Shown: piece by piece, positions 1-11,234 of the stretch
Position numbering within the stretch: the stretch's first letter is position 1
How the letters are laid out: each line of letters opens with the position of its first letter
Program-made: the position numbers and the translations under genes
Assembly (NCBI GenBank): GCA_963377175.1
Contig: CAUJNA010002924.1
Location: 325,468-389,467 of the forward strand
Direction: 5' to 3'
Origin: Effrenium voratum
Taxonomy: Eukaryota > Sar > Dinophyceae > Suessiales > Symbiodiniaceae
DNA: 64,000 bases
The notes under the pieces: generated by a model
The model's database searches: none
Told to the model about the DNA's origin: nothing
Seen by the model: only the letters and a program-made list of their open reading frames with translations

Positions 1-111
1 AAAAGTCCAGCAAGGTCCCCCATCTCCATGTTGCTAATCAGTGGTCCAAGAGGGGTCTGGAAAGTTAAAACAAAGTTCCATCCCAGTTTGGTTCCCTTTG
101 GGAATATGACA

Positions 112-146
112 TATACATATACATATATATATATATATAGATAAAT
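112..146. repeat. AT-rich microsatellite
   Basis: An alternating TA/AT run with GATA interruptions. The rest of positions 1-408 shows no convincing exon. Confidence 0.8.
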
Positions 147-408
147 AGATATATACTATGTTTGGAATGGGGGATGTAGCCTGTTTCCCGTGGTTGGTTG
201 TCTGGGCCCCGGCTCAAAATATCAAAGGACCAGCAGTCCCGGGCTCCGAGCCGCCAGCTTAGTGCAGCGCATGAGCGCTGCAGTGCATTGCATTCCAAGC
301 AACAACCCAATCGCCTTTGTCGAGTTGGCACCAAGCAAAACCCTCAAGCAAAAACCCATTCCAATTCTAAGTTGTCGCTGTGCTTTTGTTTAATTATTGG
401 CCACCCAG

Positions 409-577
409 AAAGACTCCCGAAAGGTCGCGAGCGCGTCAGAGGCTCAGAGTCCCGGATTCCTTCCTTCGCTTTGGCATCCGACAAATTGCGCGGCAGGGCT
501 ACCTTCGGAGTGGCAGCAGCAGGGCGTCTACGTCGTGTTGATCACCGAGGCTTTGGGTACCCGGAACGCACCAGATG
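409..577 (+). CDS. Candidate internal exon, unknown protein
   Basis: A frame open through the whole stretch follows an acceptor (GGCCACCCAG) after a T-rich tract and stops at a GT donor (GATG/GTTGCT). Its second half, including SEWQQQGVYVVLITEALG, has strongly GC-ending codons, as in the motif-supported exons further on. A second acceptor near 496 (GCGGCAG) could shorten it. I recognise no domain. It could be an early exon of the gene that carries the kinase exons from 6967, but nothing directly links them. Confidence 0.4.
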
Positions 578-2021
578 GTTGCTTTGGTGTATTTTACTTG
601 AATGTTAGGACTTCTTTTTTTTGCCAACTAATGGGTTTTCCATTAAACCACTAAAAGTTAGTTAAGCTTTTAGCAGGGGAGCAGAAAGCAACCGAGGTTA
701 GTCTGAGGCGAACATGCTGTCCAGCTAAGTTCCATGTTAGCGCGCGGGTATTTGTTGCCCCTCCTGTGTTCTTGGGAGGAGTTTGATTTGGGACCCCACT
801 TGCGTTTTCTTTGTATGTGATCACTCTAATACCTCCTGGCAGGTACTGAACCATACTGGTAGTTGTTTGAACCGGGGATGGTCTTTTGCCTTTTCCCGTT
901 TTTGGTCGACAGCCAGGCGTTGCATACCCTGAGTGGCCCTTTTTGTTCAGATATTTTCTGGAGATGTTTGATCAATAAACATCTAAAATTGGGAAGGTGT
1001 CAAGATATGCCAAGCAACACGACCCGGTTAGGCGCTGTCAGCGCCGTAGAACCAACACGGCAAACGTCAGAGTGCCAAGCTCGGCAAAACAAGCTGTGCG
1101 CTTGGTCTAACAAGTTCAACTTAACTCCTTCGGCAGGTGAAGCACCCTGCTGAATGGGGCTGCGTTGGCTAATTGGACACTTCGCCCAGTCATGAAAGGG
1201 CATGTGATCGGGCAAAACTAGCAGGGAGAGAGTCAGTCCCGCATCGGTTCAGCAGAATGGGTATTCTTTCATGGCACGCAATGTTGTGTTGATTTTGTGT
1301 TGCTAAAAGTTGATAGTTTGATGAGACGTCAACAGTTCAAAAGAGGTATTTGCAGCCTCAAGACCCATGTATTATTCTTGTGAATCCAAGCTTAAGATTC
1401 ATGCATGCCGCACCAGCTGCCGTTACTCACAACTGCAGATGCATTTGGTTGAAGCGTTGCCCTCTTGCATCCGCAATTGCGTGGTGTGCCAAGATGGCAG
1501 CTGAAACGGGTTCGCAACAGTGCACGACAGTCAAATCACAAATACGTCAGTTGTCCCTTGCCGAAAATGGCACTTGGTTTTCCATATTTGATCAACCCTC
1601 AGTGAAGGAATGCATCACAATTCCTTTGCTTTCCCCCGGTGTTTGCTCTGGACCAGAAAACCTATTAGCAATTGACAAAATTCCTGGACGTGTATGGTTA
1701 GTTTCGGGCGGACAAAGGGGAAAACCCAACATCACAACAAACCGGCTTTACAACCCAATTTTCTCTTGGGCAAATATTTGTTTGTCCTGGCCCCCTTATC
1801 GGTTTCTGCAGGTATCGTCAGTTGCTCAGGTAATAGTTTCCCCTGATTAGTAAATCTCCTCTCCCCCCCCACCACCCTTCAAGGTCGACAAGGTTTGGGA
1901 GGAGCAAAGTTTCGGCACACTTTTGGTTGCCTTTAGCCTGAATTCTCCCTCATGTTTGTTTTCTTGGGGTTTCTTTTGACACAACTCTGAGTCACAGCTT
2001 TCCTCACCCTCTCGTAGGCAG
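578..2021. other. Non-coding stretch, intron or intergenic
   Basis: Holds a family-B-like element at about 598-705. An open frame at 1350-1850 has no codon bias and no splice context, and is of a length expected by chance. A possible 30-base exon at 2022-2051 (FEDVGAAP) follows the acceptor CGTAGGCAG, but it is too short to assert. Confidence 0.5.
598..705 (+). mobile_element. Family B short element, variant end
   Basis: Carries the family-B core CCACTAAAAGTTA with the alternative tail GGGGAGCAGAAAGCAACC. The same tail recurs at 62140-62162, and in reverse orientation a similar copy lies near 12555-12650. Confidence 0.55.
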
Positions 2022-2665
2022 GGGACTTCGAAGACGTCGGCGCAGCGCCCAGTGCCAGCTGACCTCGGCAGCCAAAATCATGTTTTAGCACCTCCATGAG
2101 CTTCACACTCTTGTTTCCGCTGCTGAGCTGGAATGCCTACACATATGCTTTTTCAGGGGACTGAAGCATACGGAAGAACATGCTCAATCGCGATGGCTTT
2201 AATTGTGTGCTAAATCTTCAACAAGGCCAAACTTCTGTAAGGATGGCGAAAGCGGATGCGAAAGCATGTTCGTCTTCCCGAGACAGAACAAGCACCCAGA
2301 CAACCCTTTTGTTTCCCATGAACCGGCGGCTGATTGTGTTTGTTTTTCAGTGTGCAAAACCAACCCGTGGTCCACACAGTTTGGACGATTTCAATGTCGA
2401 AATAGAGTGATTCCGCTCAATCAACTCTCCCCCCACCTCTCTCTCTCTCTCTCTGTGATGAAAAAGAAGCCCGCTCCTTCCTCCAAACAGTAGTTCAGCT
2501 TGCAATTTACGGCAGTTGCCAATTCTTTTGCCAATGCTACTTCCTTAGATCCAAGGATTGCTTCCAGATCTCCACCCGCGAGTGTCCTATTTTAGGGACC
2601 CCCCCAAAAAAAACAGGTGATTACTTTCCCCTTGGTCTCCTTTTAAACCAACGCCCGAAACTTGG

Positions 2666-2893
2666 TGGTTTCCAGCCATCCCCTTCGGTTTTAGTTTTGT
2701 TTGCTTTGTTTTGGGTTTTTGTGGTGGGGTTTCCAAATTTCACCCACTAAGCCGTTGAACTGTTTAGCAGATCTGCTAACGGACAGCCCAGAAACTTACT
2801 TCCCGAGTTCCTGAACTTCAAACTTCTTGGGGAGACTAGTTGTAAATAAAAAAGTTTGAACTGGTTTTGGCCAGGCCACCCAGGAAGTGCGCG
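2666..2893. mobile_element. Family B element followed directly by family C element
   Basis: Positions 2666-2795 match family B: TTGGTGGTTTCCAGCCATCC at the start and ACAGCCCAG at the end. Positions 2796-2893 match family C: an ACTTCC..GAGTTCCTGAACTT left end and a right end reading CACCCAGGAAGT. No gene is evident between 2052 and 3405. A short CT run lies at 2440-2453. Confidence 0.6.
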
Positions 2894-2957
2894 GTTGGAT
2901 GTTTGGTTTCAGGGAACTTTGTCGTCTTTTCTTTAGGTTACCATCCTATCAATTAAC

Positions 2958-3005
2958 AACTTGAGAAAGGAGGAAAGGACAACTTGAGAAAGGAGGAGAG
3001 GACAA
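2958..3005. repeat. 23-base tandem duplication
   Basis: AACTTGAGAAAGGAGG.. followed by about seven more bases is repeated twice head to tail, differing at one base. Confidence 0.85.
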
Positions 3006-3405
3006 CTTTAGGTTACCCTCCCTTTTCTTTAGGTCGTTACCCTCCCACCAATTAACATGGAACCTGACAGGGGTCCACTTGAGAAGTGAGGAAAGAGGCT
3101 CTGACTCGCAAAACTCTAGGGGTTCATTAGTTCATTCCCCATTCTTTTCAACCATCGTTCTTTTCAAAAACCGATCGCTGTTTCCCCTGGGGTTCGGATG
3201 GTTTTCTGGAAAGATTCGGATCCCTGCAAAGAATGGAAATGGAAGGTACCCCTAGAGAAGCAGCTTCCCTTCCAGTGGTATGATGGGTCTGTAAAATACC
3301 CATAAAAATGCAGGTTCTTTCTTCAGGCTGGTTGGAAGATACCCCTAGAACATCATGGAAATCGAACGTAAATCCGGAGAAAAAAATGAACAAACACACC
3401 TCCAG

Positions 3406-3560
3406 TTTTTGTTGAGAGTCGTGCAAAATCCCCGCGCGCGCTCGCCCCTGGCCCGGCAAGGCCGGCAGCTGCTGGCCTCCGGGGAGGCGGAGATGCGCGA
3501 GAAGCTGCGCGCCCGAGGAGAGAAGCCGTCGTCGCGGGAGAGAACAAATCCTCGCGGGAC
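3406..3560 (+). CDS. Candidate exon, charged helical segment
   Basis: One frame has almost only G/C third positions from about 3433 to 3555. It encodes a highly charged, probably helical segment including RQGRQLLASGEAEMREKL. The exon is taken to start after the acceptor ACACCTCCAG, which keeps the frame, and to end near the GT at 3561; the donor is weak. I recognise no domain. It lies upstream of the kinase exons on the same strand, so it could encode part of an N-terminal extension, but this is inference. Confidence 0.55.
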
Positions 3561-3649
3561 GTGCTGCGGCATAGAAAAAATGATGCAACAAGCCAGCGGC
3601 TTAGGTGGAAGGTGGTAGGTGAAACTTGGGGTCGCCTTGATTTTTGGTT

Positions 3650-4902
3650 GAGGAAAGATGGTAGTTTCTATTAATCCACTGAAAGTTAGCAACAAATAGG
3701 TGTTTATTTTGTTTTTAGTTGGTGAAAGGTCGTAGTTTCTATTAAACCACTGAAGGTCAAAACAAAATAGCTGATCTGGGAACAGCCCAGGGAAGCAACA
3801 GGTTCTGGTGATGGTGATTCTGCTTCTGGGGGTTGTCAATTTCTGGGGTTGTTTCCCTTGAGCCCACTTGGGGGGTGACTTGGATGACAAAATATTGGAG
3901 GCTAGAATTGCCAAATGCTGTACCAACCTCGAATCCCCTACGTGATAAAGTACTTATGGGACTGACCCATGTTCCAAACACCAACGTGTTCTCCCACTTT
4001 TGGGCAAGAGTAAGGTACAACGCAACTTTCTAGCTTGTAGGGTGTTGGCTCAGTCGCTAAGTTAGCCCGAAGCAGTTTGTGAGTTGCTGTCCAGGTCATG
4101 CGAGATTGCTAGCCAGTCAGTGAAGTAATAAGTTAGCCATGGAGTAAGCCTGTTGGTGGCAAGATTGGTAGCTAGTTAGCTGCCTAGCTGGCTACTTATT
4201 TGCCTGGTATCTGGCCGGGTGATAAGTCATATAATTATTTAACGGCTTTGCTATCGAAATAGCTACATAGATAGCTAGCTACTTAGATTCCTTGCTAGCT
4301 AGTCAGCTAGCCTGCTGGTTTGCTGGCTTGCTGGCAGAGCAAGCTACTTGGCTAGGTATTACCTTTTCATAGCAATGAAATGGGAACTAATTATCAAATA
4401 TAGCTCATATTAAATATTCATGTAAGCGACTTCTTCAAGAGAAGTCAAAAAATGATGTGTGTTATTTACATTGTGGCCATTCTGTAGCATAAGAAAGGTC
4501 CGAAATTAAACTTGTTAGACAGCGTTCCAAAATGGAATTTTCAAGGGATTAGAGGTTCAAATTCTAAAGATATCTCGAAAAGGGATTCTAGCTAAATCAG
4601 TTGTATTTATAGTCTTACTTGGACAGGAACTCAGAATTCATTATCAAGCGGAGGTAATAGATGAACAGTGGTGGACAGGTAGTACAGGGTTTGACGGTGT
4701 GTATATATATATATACACATACAGACTAACATATAGTACCCCTCTTGATCCTGCGCCTCTCCATAGAATGGTGTAAAATACAGTGCTTTCAGCATTACAC
4801 CTAGCTTGACCTCCTGGAAAGGTTCAACATGAGCATAGCTTACATGAAGCAAAACACTCACCAAAAGCACTGCAAGTTTGTCTAAGAAATTCAAAGGGTT
4901 TC
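3650..4902. other. Non-coding stretch with degenerate repeats
   Basis: At 3654-3770 are two imperfect copies of the family-B core (TTTCTATTAA..CCACTGAAAG). Positions 4030-4360 are an unusual GCTA/CTAG-rich block (see findings). A TA run lies at 4700-4715. No exon was recognised. Confidence 0.55.
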
Positions 4903-5190
4903 CACTGGATCGCTAAGCACTTGAAGATTCAAGATTGAAGACTACAGAGAAAACTTTTCTGAGAATCGTCAATCCTGGCCAAAGCCGAAGAACGTTCAAG
5001 TTCTTCTAGCACTTGAAAGTAGTTTAGCACTGGATTGAGGATTCACACACTTTCCTGAAAATCATCAATCCTGGCCCAAACAATAACAACTGTCAAGTTC
5101 GTCTAAAACCTCGAAAGTATTCTACCACTGGATTGAAGATTCAAGATAAAAGTATTCTGTGCTTTTCCGAAAATCTTGTCTTCTCACGTT
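4903..5190. repeat. Tandem repeat with units of about 98-125 bases
   Basis: Three units start with CACTGGATTGA-like sequence at 4903, 5028 and 5126. They share internal blocks such as CATCAATCCTGGCC and CTAGCACTTGAAAGTA. The third is partial, and the units have clearly diverged. Confidence 0.75.
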
Positions 5191-5309
5191 GAACCCAGCC
5201 ATTGCGGGAGCTTGGAGTAAATGACTGCAGATGGGTGCGCATACTTGGTTGCAGAAGCATTTATTGAAAACCTAGAATATTGGGACAACCCTAGATTTAG
5301 TTTTTCTAT

Positions 5310-5378
5310 TCTGGGGCTCAAGATTCAAGATTCGAGAATCTGATATTTTTCTGGGATTCTTGAATCTTGAATCCCATA
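5310..5378. repeat. Imperfect inverted repeat (hairpin)
   Basis: CAAGATTCAAGATTCGAGAA is followed after a loop by TTCTTGAATCTTGAATCCC, its near reverse complement. The arms reuse the GATTCAAGAT word of the tandem repeat just upstream, so this is probably an inverted copy of part of that repeat. Confidence 0.75.
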
Positions 5379-5379
5379 A

Positions 5380-6966
5380 AAAAGGAAACACAAAGAAACA
5401 ACAACAGAATAAAACAGAGTTATCCCAATATGATGAGATGCATGCACACTCTGTCAGATGGCAGATGTTGATATCATTGCTTACACAACAGAAGTATGTT
5501 TCTATGTGTGTATATCTATATACATATGCCCCCCCCCCCCCACTTTTTTGCCACGGCATCAAGGAGGCAACAAAGGCATAAACCACTGGGAGAAAAAACA
5601 AAAAAGCAGCTCAAGCTCACCAAACCAGGTCCATACACTTTGTCGACAGAAATGGACGTCTTGAGCGTCCCGGGATCATTGGTTGCCAGTTGAGAAAAGA
5701 CATGATTGTCATGGTTTATCACCAGGCAGGCTGATGTGTTGTTTTGCCCCAGCTTTCCAAGAAGTGTTCCTTTCTGTGGCGGCAGGCTGATTTCTTACAA
5801 AAGAAGGCTACAACCACGACGCTTGTTCACTTTTGGGGTCTCTCTTAAAGTTCTAATTCTGCTAGACTTTTCTTTACAAGGGCGACAAGAGCTTCAGAAG
5901 GTGGCCGGAGCGATCCCATTTCAGAATAAGTTCCCAACTTAAGCCGCGCGTGCGGCTTTCCAGAGACCCCGAACTGAACGGCTTCACGGCTTCATGGCTT
6001 CCGTTCATCGGACTCGTCCAACTGGTTGGACTCGTCCAACTTCGCGAGGCATCTGCGATTATTTGATCCACCCGCTGTCACTGGACAGCTTGTCCACAGC
6101 CACGGGCTGAGAACTTGGCGTAGCTGGGGGGATTCGGCGCAAGGCGTCTCAACCAGTGAGCCTTCATAATGAAGGCCGGGTAGATGAAGGCTAGTGCGGG
6201 ATAGTCCTTTACGTCGTGTTTTGGATAGACCGCTATACTGCGAGGTGTTGATTTTGACTGCTGGCCGCTTCCTTAAAAAGCAAGCTAAGTAAGAATTATG
6301 TTGAAACACGGAGGAGTTGCTCTCGGCTGATCAAAGCGAAGCACGTTGAAAGAGCGGTGGCCATAACCCATGGGAACACCGCATCATGGCCTCGTCATTG
6401 TCAATCCAGCAGCCGAGAACTTGGGCCAATGCATTATGGGTGCCTGCCTTGGTTGCATTTGGTTGCACAACATTAGGATTTGTCAGCGACCCCCTAAAAT
6501 CAGCGCATGTTTTCTACAGTTGAAGGTAGCATTTCAAAGCCTGTGCGTAATATGAAGCAGTGTGGGCTGGTTTTGCGTGCCCATTTGACCACCTCTTGAG
6601 CGAATGTGAGTTCACAATGTCCGAGTAGAGGCCGCGCTTGTCTTGCTCCATTCAATATTAGCTGATCCTCGAGCTCACTTTTGCTGATCCTCTTTGGGAA
6701 CAGCTGGTCAGGCATAAGCGAAGCATGAACCGCAGATCGTTTTCGATGCAAAGGTGTGGCAGCAGCTCTGCTGCCCAGGGCAAGTCGACTTGTCTTTTGG
6801 CTTGGTGTTGGGCCATACCGGCAACCCCCACAATGGCTGGTTGCCCTTTGATTTCCAACCCTAAAGAGGATACCCTCAAGAATGCGACACACCCATATCT
6901 GAGAATGAGCACGTGGCTGGCGGCTTCCCCTTTGTGGATTTGACTGACAAACCGACTGGCGCTCAG
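5380..6966. other. Non-coding stretch, no assured exon
   Basis: Contains a C-run at 5529-5541 and a partial family-D-like segment (GGGTAGATGAAGG) near 6178. A long minus-strand open frame at 6500-7144 lacks codon bias and overlaps the plus-strand kinase exon, so it is not called. Confidence 0.4.
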
Positions 6967-7032
6967 GTGATATCACAAGCGCAAGAGCGGCGACTCGAAG
7001 AGTACCTGCTGCTGGAGACGGGATTTCATTAC
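6967..7032 (+). CDS. Protein kinase gene: exon before the glycine-rich loop
   Basis: Twenty-two codons in phase 0, bounded by an acceptor (GGCGCTCAG) and a GT donor (CATTAC/GTGCAT). It encodes an acidic helix, QAQERRLEEYLLLETGFHY. Joined in phase to the next exon it gives ..GFHY-DILGRG.., which is how many kinase domains begin: an aromatic residue shortly before the glycine-rich loop. The clean phase-0 join is the main support. The segment itself has no diagnostic motif, so its membership of the gene is inference. Confidence 0.55.
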
Positions 7033-7379
7033 GTGCATCAGACTCGGAGCTCGCCCATTTGCCTGTTTTGCTCTTGGGGTTCCTGTCCTTTCCCGTGTCT
7101 GGCAACCAGTGTTTGCACTTAGAACCTCGGATCCATCTGGCCAAGTTTGCATCCGCCCCCGGCCCCGCATCCGCCCATGACCCATGAACTGCCCTTTGAG
7201 CTTCTTCATTAGGCCCAATATTTCACGCGCGAATACGCCAATCACAAAGAAAACACCCAAACGCATTTATAAGAGGATTATCTTGTTGATCTTTTCCGGG
7301 TCATGGTCGTACTAGTTCCCAAAAAATGATTCAAGAGCCTGGTCGCACAAGCGATGCCCACTTTTTTTGCACCGCGAAG

Positions 7380-7418
7380 GATATTCTTGGCAGAGGTGCG
7401 ACCGCGTGTGTCCACAAG
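7380..7418 (+). CDS. Protein kinase gene: glycine-rich loop exon
   Basis: Thirteen codons, phase 0 at both ends, reading DILGRGATACVHK. This is the GxGxxxxV nucleotide-binding loop of protein kinases (subdomain I). The acceptor is CACCGCGAAG and the donor is GC (CACAAG/GCCGGG). Joined to the exon at 8462, the spacing from the first loop glycine to the ALK lysine is 23 residues, the same as in typical kinases. That spacing supports both the tiny exon and the unusual GC donor. Function by family: ATP binding. Confidence 0.8.
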
Positions 7419-8461
7419 GCCGGGAAGAATGCCATGCAATCCTCGGGCTTTCACGCGTGTTTACGCTTTTCAACCTTGCGGAGGCCTCTGATGTTTGAAA
7501 GCGCCGAGTACAGTATTTTGTGCATCCGCATCAAATCCGCCAAGTTTACAGCGAGCTCACATGGGGGTATAGCAAACTCACCATGATACAGGTTCTTTGC
7601 TTAAAGATTCAAGATCCCTAAATTCATGTTTCGGAATGATACTGTAGTAAAGCTGGAAGATCAAATGTTTCAGCCTCCAAATGTGTTTGTTTTCCGGCGA
7701 AGATCGTGGCTAGTTGTTCCATGTCCTTGCCGTTGTGGTTTCTTTCCTAGCACCACTGTGTACGCCTCGAAGACGCTTTTGTCAAAGGGCAAGCCCAGCC
7801 CACAGATACCAGCCGATTTGCTTTGCCACTTTTGCAAGCAAGTTGTATCTGGTGTTTGTGGGTTTTCTTATAGCGAGGAACCGGATGCAAGCCGGCTCCC
7901 TTGGGTGCTTCAGCCCCGGAAGAACAAGCAGAAACGACGTTGATGGAAGACCACACGTATGGCTCAGGTGCCATAAGGCTGTCTTCAGCGATTCGGCTTT
8001 GGTCCGTAGTGGAGTGCGGATGTGCTCAACTCGTCTTGCAGACGCCACCGGAGCGGGGCCCGTGACGGAGACCTGGAATTATCGCTTCGGGATCGAATAA
8101 CATCATAATACGGTTGGGGCCAACGTGAGGCCTAACAGGACCGGGAGGATTTATGAGCAGGCGGCCTGTCAAAAGGTAAGCGCACAGGCTTCCTTTCCCA
8201 GAGCATTGTCTTCCACTAATCTGTTTATCAAAGCATGGTATAAAGGGCACCCGATTCCTGGGATGGGGTGCCAGACTCGAGACTCGGCACCCGCCAGCAC
8301 CATGACGTGATGCCCTCGTCGAAGCGTCCGCAGCACCCGAACGAGGTTACTGAACAGCCCATGTAAACAGCATCGCGGGGGGGGGGATTGTGCTATGCCT
8401 GCTACGCTTCGGAGGGTGAGGAGTCGTCTTTAGTTCTGATCGCCATCTTTACTTTGGACAG

Positions 8462-8562
8462 GCGAAGCGGTTGAGGGACAACGAGACGCTCGCTCTGAAG
8501 GAGATCAATATGTCGGGGCCCCAACTGAGGCTTAAAGGGACTCCATTCTCGATGGCACCGGA
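8462..8562 (+). CDS. Protein kinase gene: beta3 lysine exon with an out-of-place APE motif
   Basis: It starts after the acceptor TTTGGACAG in phase 0. The first 13 codons (AKRLRDNETLALK) hold the beta3 motif ALKEI, whose lysine normally contacts ATP. In the same open frame, ten residues after ALKEI, comes LKGTPFSMAPE, a clear activation-segment/APE motif (subdomain VIII) that in a normal kinase lies more than 100 residues downstream. A TGA follows at once, but a GT donor (CCGGA/GTGACC) precedes it. The exon could instead end at a GC donor near 8529 (CTGAG/GCTTAA), leaving the APE codons outside. See findings. Confidence 0.75.
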
Positions 8563-8588
8563 GTGACCAGAATTGTTGCTTCTTCTAA

Positions 8589-8689
8589 GGGGTGTGTCTT
8601 TTTGGGGACCCCCCCAAAATGGTGGGTTTCCTTTTGGTTTCTCTTTAACGCCGCAAAAAAGGGGTCCCCTCAAAAATGACACGCCCCAA
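8589..8689. mobile_element. Family F inverted-repeat element
   Basis: Terminal inverted repeats of about 22 bases: GGTGTGTC.TTTTTGGGGACC at the left and GGTCCCCTCAAAAATGACAC at the right. The interior holds CCTTTTGGTTTCTCTTTAA, a motif shared by many copies in the window. No coding capacity. Confidence 0.75.
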
Positions 8690-9189
8690 CGTATCCCTGA
8701 AAAGAAACCTATGGGCCTGGTGTGGCAGGTCCAAGCTTTGCAGCGCATGATTCATACATTTGAGTGTAGCTGCTTTTGGGACACCCATCATTTGCGGGCG
8801 CAGGATTCCGCCTCTGAAAAAAGTGTGGGAGCTAATCACAACACACTTAGGATGCCTTTTAGTTGGACAAATCGTCTACCGCCAGCACCTGCTGTTGCAA
8901 TTTCTTGAAACTTGCGGGGTCACTGCACCTTTGGCAAACCTTTGGCATCCCCTTTAAGGCAAATAGGAGCTAAGCTAGCTCAAGACCGCGAAACGGAGGG
9001 TGCTTAGTAAGTTGTTTCGCAACCATGGTTATCACCCATTTACCGTACCTAGACTCTCCATGACCCTTGAAAAAAGGTGTCATTGCCCAAAATTAAGGGG
9101 TCATGACCCATTTTTCTAGGGGGTCATGGGGACTCTAGGTAGCAGTACGTTTTTTGCAGCATGTCTTTTCACCGGACACCCCGCCCCAG

Positions 9190-9298
9190 CCGACCTCGCG
9201 CGCAAAACGAGGCGGCGCCTGCGGAAGTTTGCCACGGAGGGGATCGATCGGGAGCTGAGGCGCGGCTCGGAGCGCTCGAGCGGCCCCCCAAAACCTCA
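9190..9298 (+). CDS. Candidate exon, very GC-rich basic segment
   Basis: Follows a strong acceptor (CACCCCGCCCCAG). The favoured frame has nearly all G/C third positions and includes LRKFATEGIDRELRRGSERSSG; it ends before CCTCA/GTGGGC. Its place between beta3 and later kinase exons would suit the alphaC helix (EGIDRELRR is compatible). The phase differs from the phase-0 exons around it, so this is only a possibility. Confidence 0.45.
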
Positions 9299-9399
9299 GT
9301 GGGCGGCTCGTCTTTTGCGAGGTACCCCTTGGCTTGCGGTTTTTGAAGGGAAGCCAGCAGACACATGGATCCATTTTGTGGGCCCCACATCCAATTGGG

Positions 9400-10505
9400 T
9401 GTGTCTCTTTGAGGTGGGACACCCTCCGAAATGAGTGGGTGTTCGCAGTTGGTGCTTCTTTAAAGCAACCAAAGCGGGATACCAACTCCAAACAGCAGAC
9501 CCGATGATGATATTGTAGGGTAGAAGAGATATGAGACAGAGTCACAGAACCGATAATTTCTGTGTACCCCACATTTGGTGGCTCGGTTCCTACCTGGCTT
9601 CACGGGCTGTACGGGTTTAAATGTAAATCTCAAATTCAGCTTAGGACCAAAAGTCGATGGTTTGATGTCAAGCGCACTTGGTGTTAGAATGGATATCATA
9701 AAACCAGCCCCGCGTGTGGCACATGTTTTGTTGTTCTTGCATGTTCTTGCAGATCGCCCCTCTACTTGACAGCAGGCTTTGAATTTATTGATGTTGGGAA
9801 CACACAAAACCGATGTGTTGCATCCATTTGGGTCCCTCAAGCCTTCCAATGGTTCTACCGGTGCCGATTGCAACTCGGTCATTTGGCGGTTGCGACGTCA
9901 TAGCTCATAAAGTCAAAGCATGTCAAAGCGGTCATGAAGGTCCATCCATGTCCAGAGAGGTCCCCCTCAAAGCTTGCCATTGGGGAGAAATCTCCGGGAG
10001 AAAGGCCAAACTGGGTCTGTGTCTCGCAAGTGAGTTGGATTTAGGGCAACCTCTAAAAAGGATGAACTCCTTTTGGCTTCCGTTTAAAGCAACCCCAAAA
10101 GGGTACCTTCAAACACTATTGGTCAACTGGTCGTGGATGTTTGGGTCAGGGCTTCAACAGATACCCCGGGCAAACCACTGGTCCGAATGAACGGTAAGCC
10201 AACGGCATTCACAGTGCAAGAGAGCCATAGTTGGAATGGGATCAGATAGTGAAAGCTCAACCAAATTACAGCATGATCATATCTCAGGAGAGCTTCATTT
10301 GCTGAATGCGATGCCATATGGGGGTTGATCAAAAGGTCCTTTACTTGCGATGACCTTTGAGGACCACCATTAAAAAGCTGATATGTCCCACGAACTGGGA
10401 GTAATGCCCTTGGTTAAGACTGGGGACGGAAGGGAATATCGATCAACCCCCCATGTGTGTCCCAACCCAGGGATGACATCATCGAATCATTTTTTGCCCG
10501 CCGAG
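9400..10505. other. Intron-like stretch with family-F-type elements
   Basis: Degenerate copies carrying the CTTTTGGCTTCCGTTTAAAGC-type core occur at about 9400-9480 and 10050-10115. No exon was recognised. Confidence 0.5.
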
Positions 10506-10582
10506 GCTTCTCCGGGAGCTGAGCCGCCGCCCCAGGGAAGTTTTGCGCGCGCCGCCCTGTCCCTACCTCGAAAAGGATTTTT
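10506..10582 (+). CDS. Candidate exon, possibly kinase alphaC/beta4 region
   Basis: Follows the acceptor TTTTTTGCCCGCCGAG. The frame with best third-position GC reads LLRELSRRPREVLRAPPCP.., resembling the alphaC end and beta4 start of kinases (LLREL..HPNVLRA), and it lies in the right order between beta3 and the catalytic loop. A second frame is also open (GAEPPPQGSFARAALS), so the assignment is tentative. The 3' end is uncertain. Confidence 0.4.
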
Positions 10583-10944
10583 GTCATCGAGGGCTCAGGA
10601 AATGAGACGCAGAATCCGAAAAAAAAAACTGGACGGTTTCTCTGTACCCCAGATTTGGGCCCAAATTCGCACACCGAAAGCAGGTGGTAGGAACAGAGCG
10701 CACAGAGCACGCATCTGGAAATCACTGCTGTTTTTACTTTGAAGCCAAATTATATCATGGGAGAACCATTCTTGTAATGCGGTACAATTACCTTATGATC
10801 ATGGGGGAAAGCAAACTGTGTGACAACCCCTTCTTTTATGTGCTCCTTGTTTGGCACACGAGATTGGAAAGCTCAACGCACCCTCCAGCTACTCTCCAAA
10901 GATTGCTTTTATAAGCCTTTGTTTTTAACATGGGTTTGTCTCAA

Positions 10945-11036
10945 ATCGGAGATCTCCCAACATGTTTGGTTTCCTTTGTGTTTCGTATGAACACCAACCA
11001 AAAGCGGGTAGCCTCAAATCACGACACACCTAAAAG
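10945..11036. mobile_element. Family-F-like short element
   Basis: GGTTTGTCTCAAATCGG..GGTTTCCTTTGTGTTTC..CTCAAATCACGACACACC forms an element with roughly complementary ends, like the copy at 8589. Confidence 0.5.
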
Positions 11037-11234
11037 GAGCAGGAACATGAACCTAGCCGCTCTGTCAGGGATCCGGATTGTGAGAAATATAAAGTCCCAG
11101 GGAATTTTCTGGCAGCCCCGCTCATCCTTTCCTTCTGGTTGGGAACCATCCTTCGCCATGCCCCTTTCTCGGCAAACCTGAGCCCGCTGGTTTCTTGAAT
11201 TCCGACCCGGCCGTAAAACTTCTTCGATTCCAGG

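Noticed and set aside
1350..1850. 166-codon plus-strand open frame
   Set aside because: No third-position bias, no splice signals, and a length expected a couple of times by chance.
4903..5190. CRISPR-like array
   Set aside because: Units are diverged, have no constant short repeat with unique spacers, and lie in a eukaryotic context.
6500..7144. 214-codon minus-strand open frame
   Set aside because: Overlaps the plus-strand exon at 6967, which joins in phase to the kinase glycine-rich loop. No independent support.
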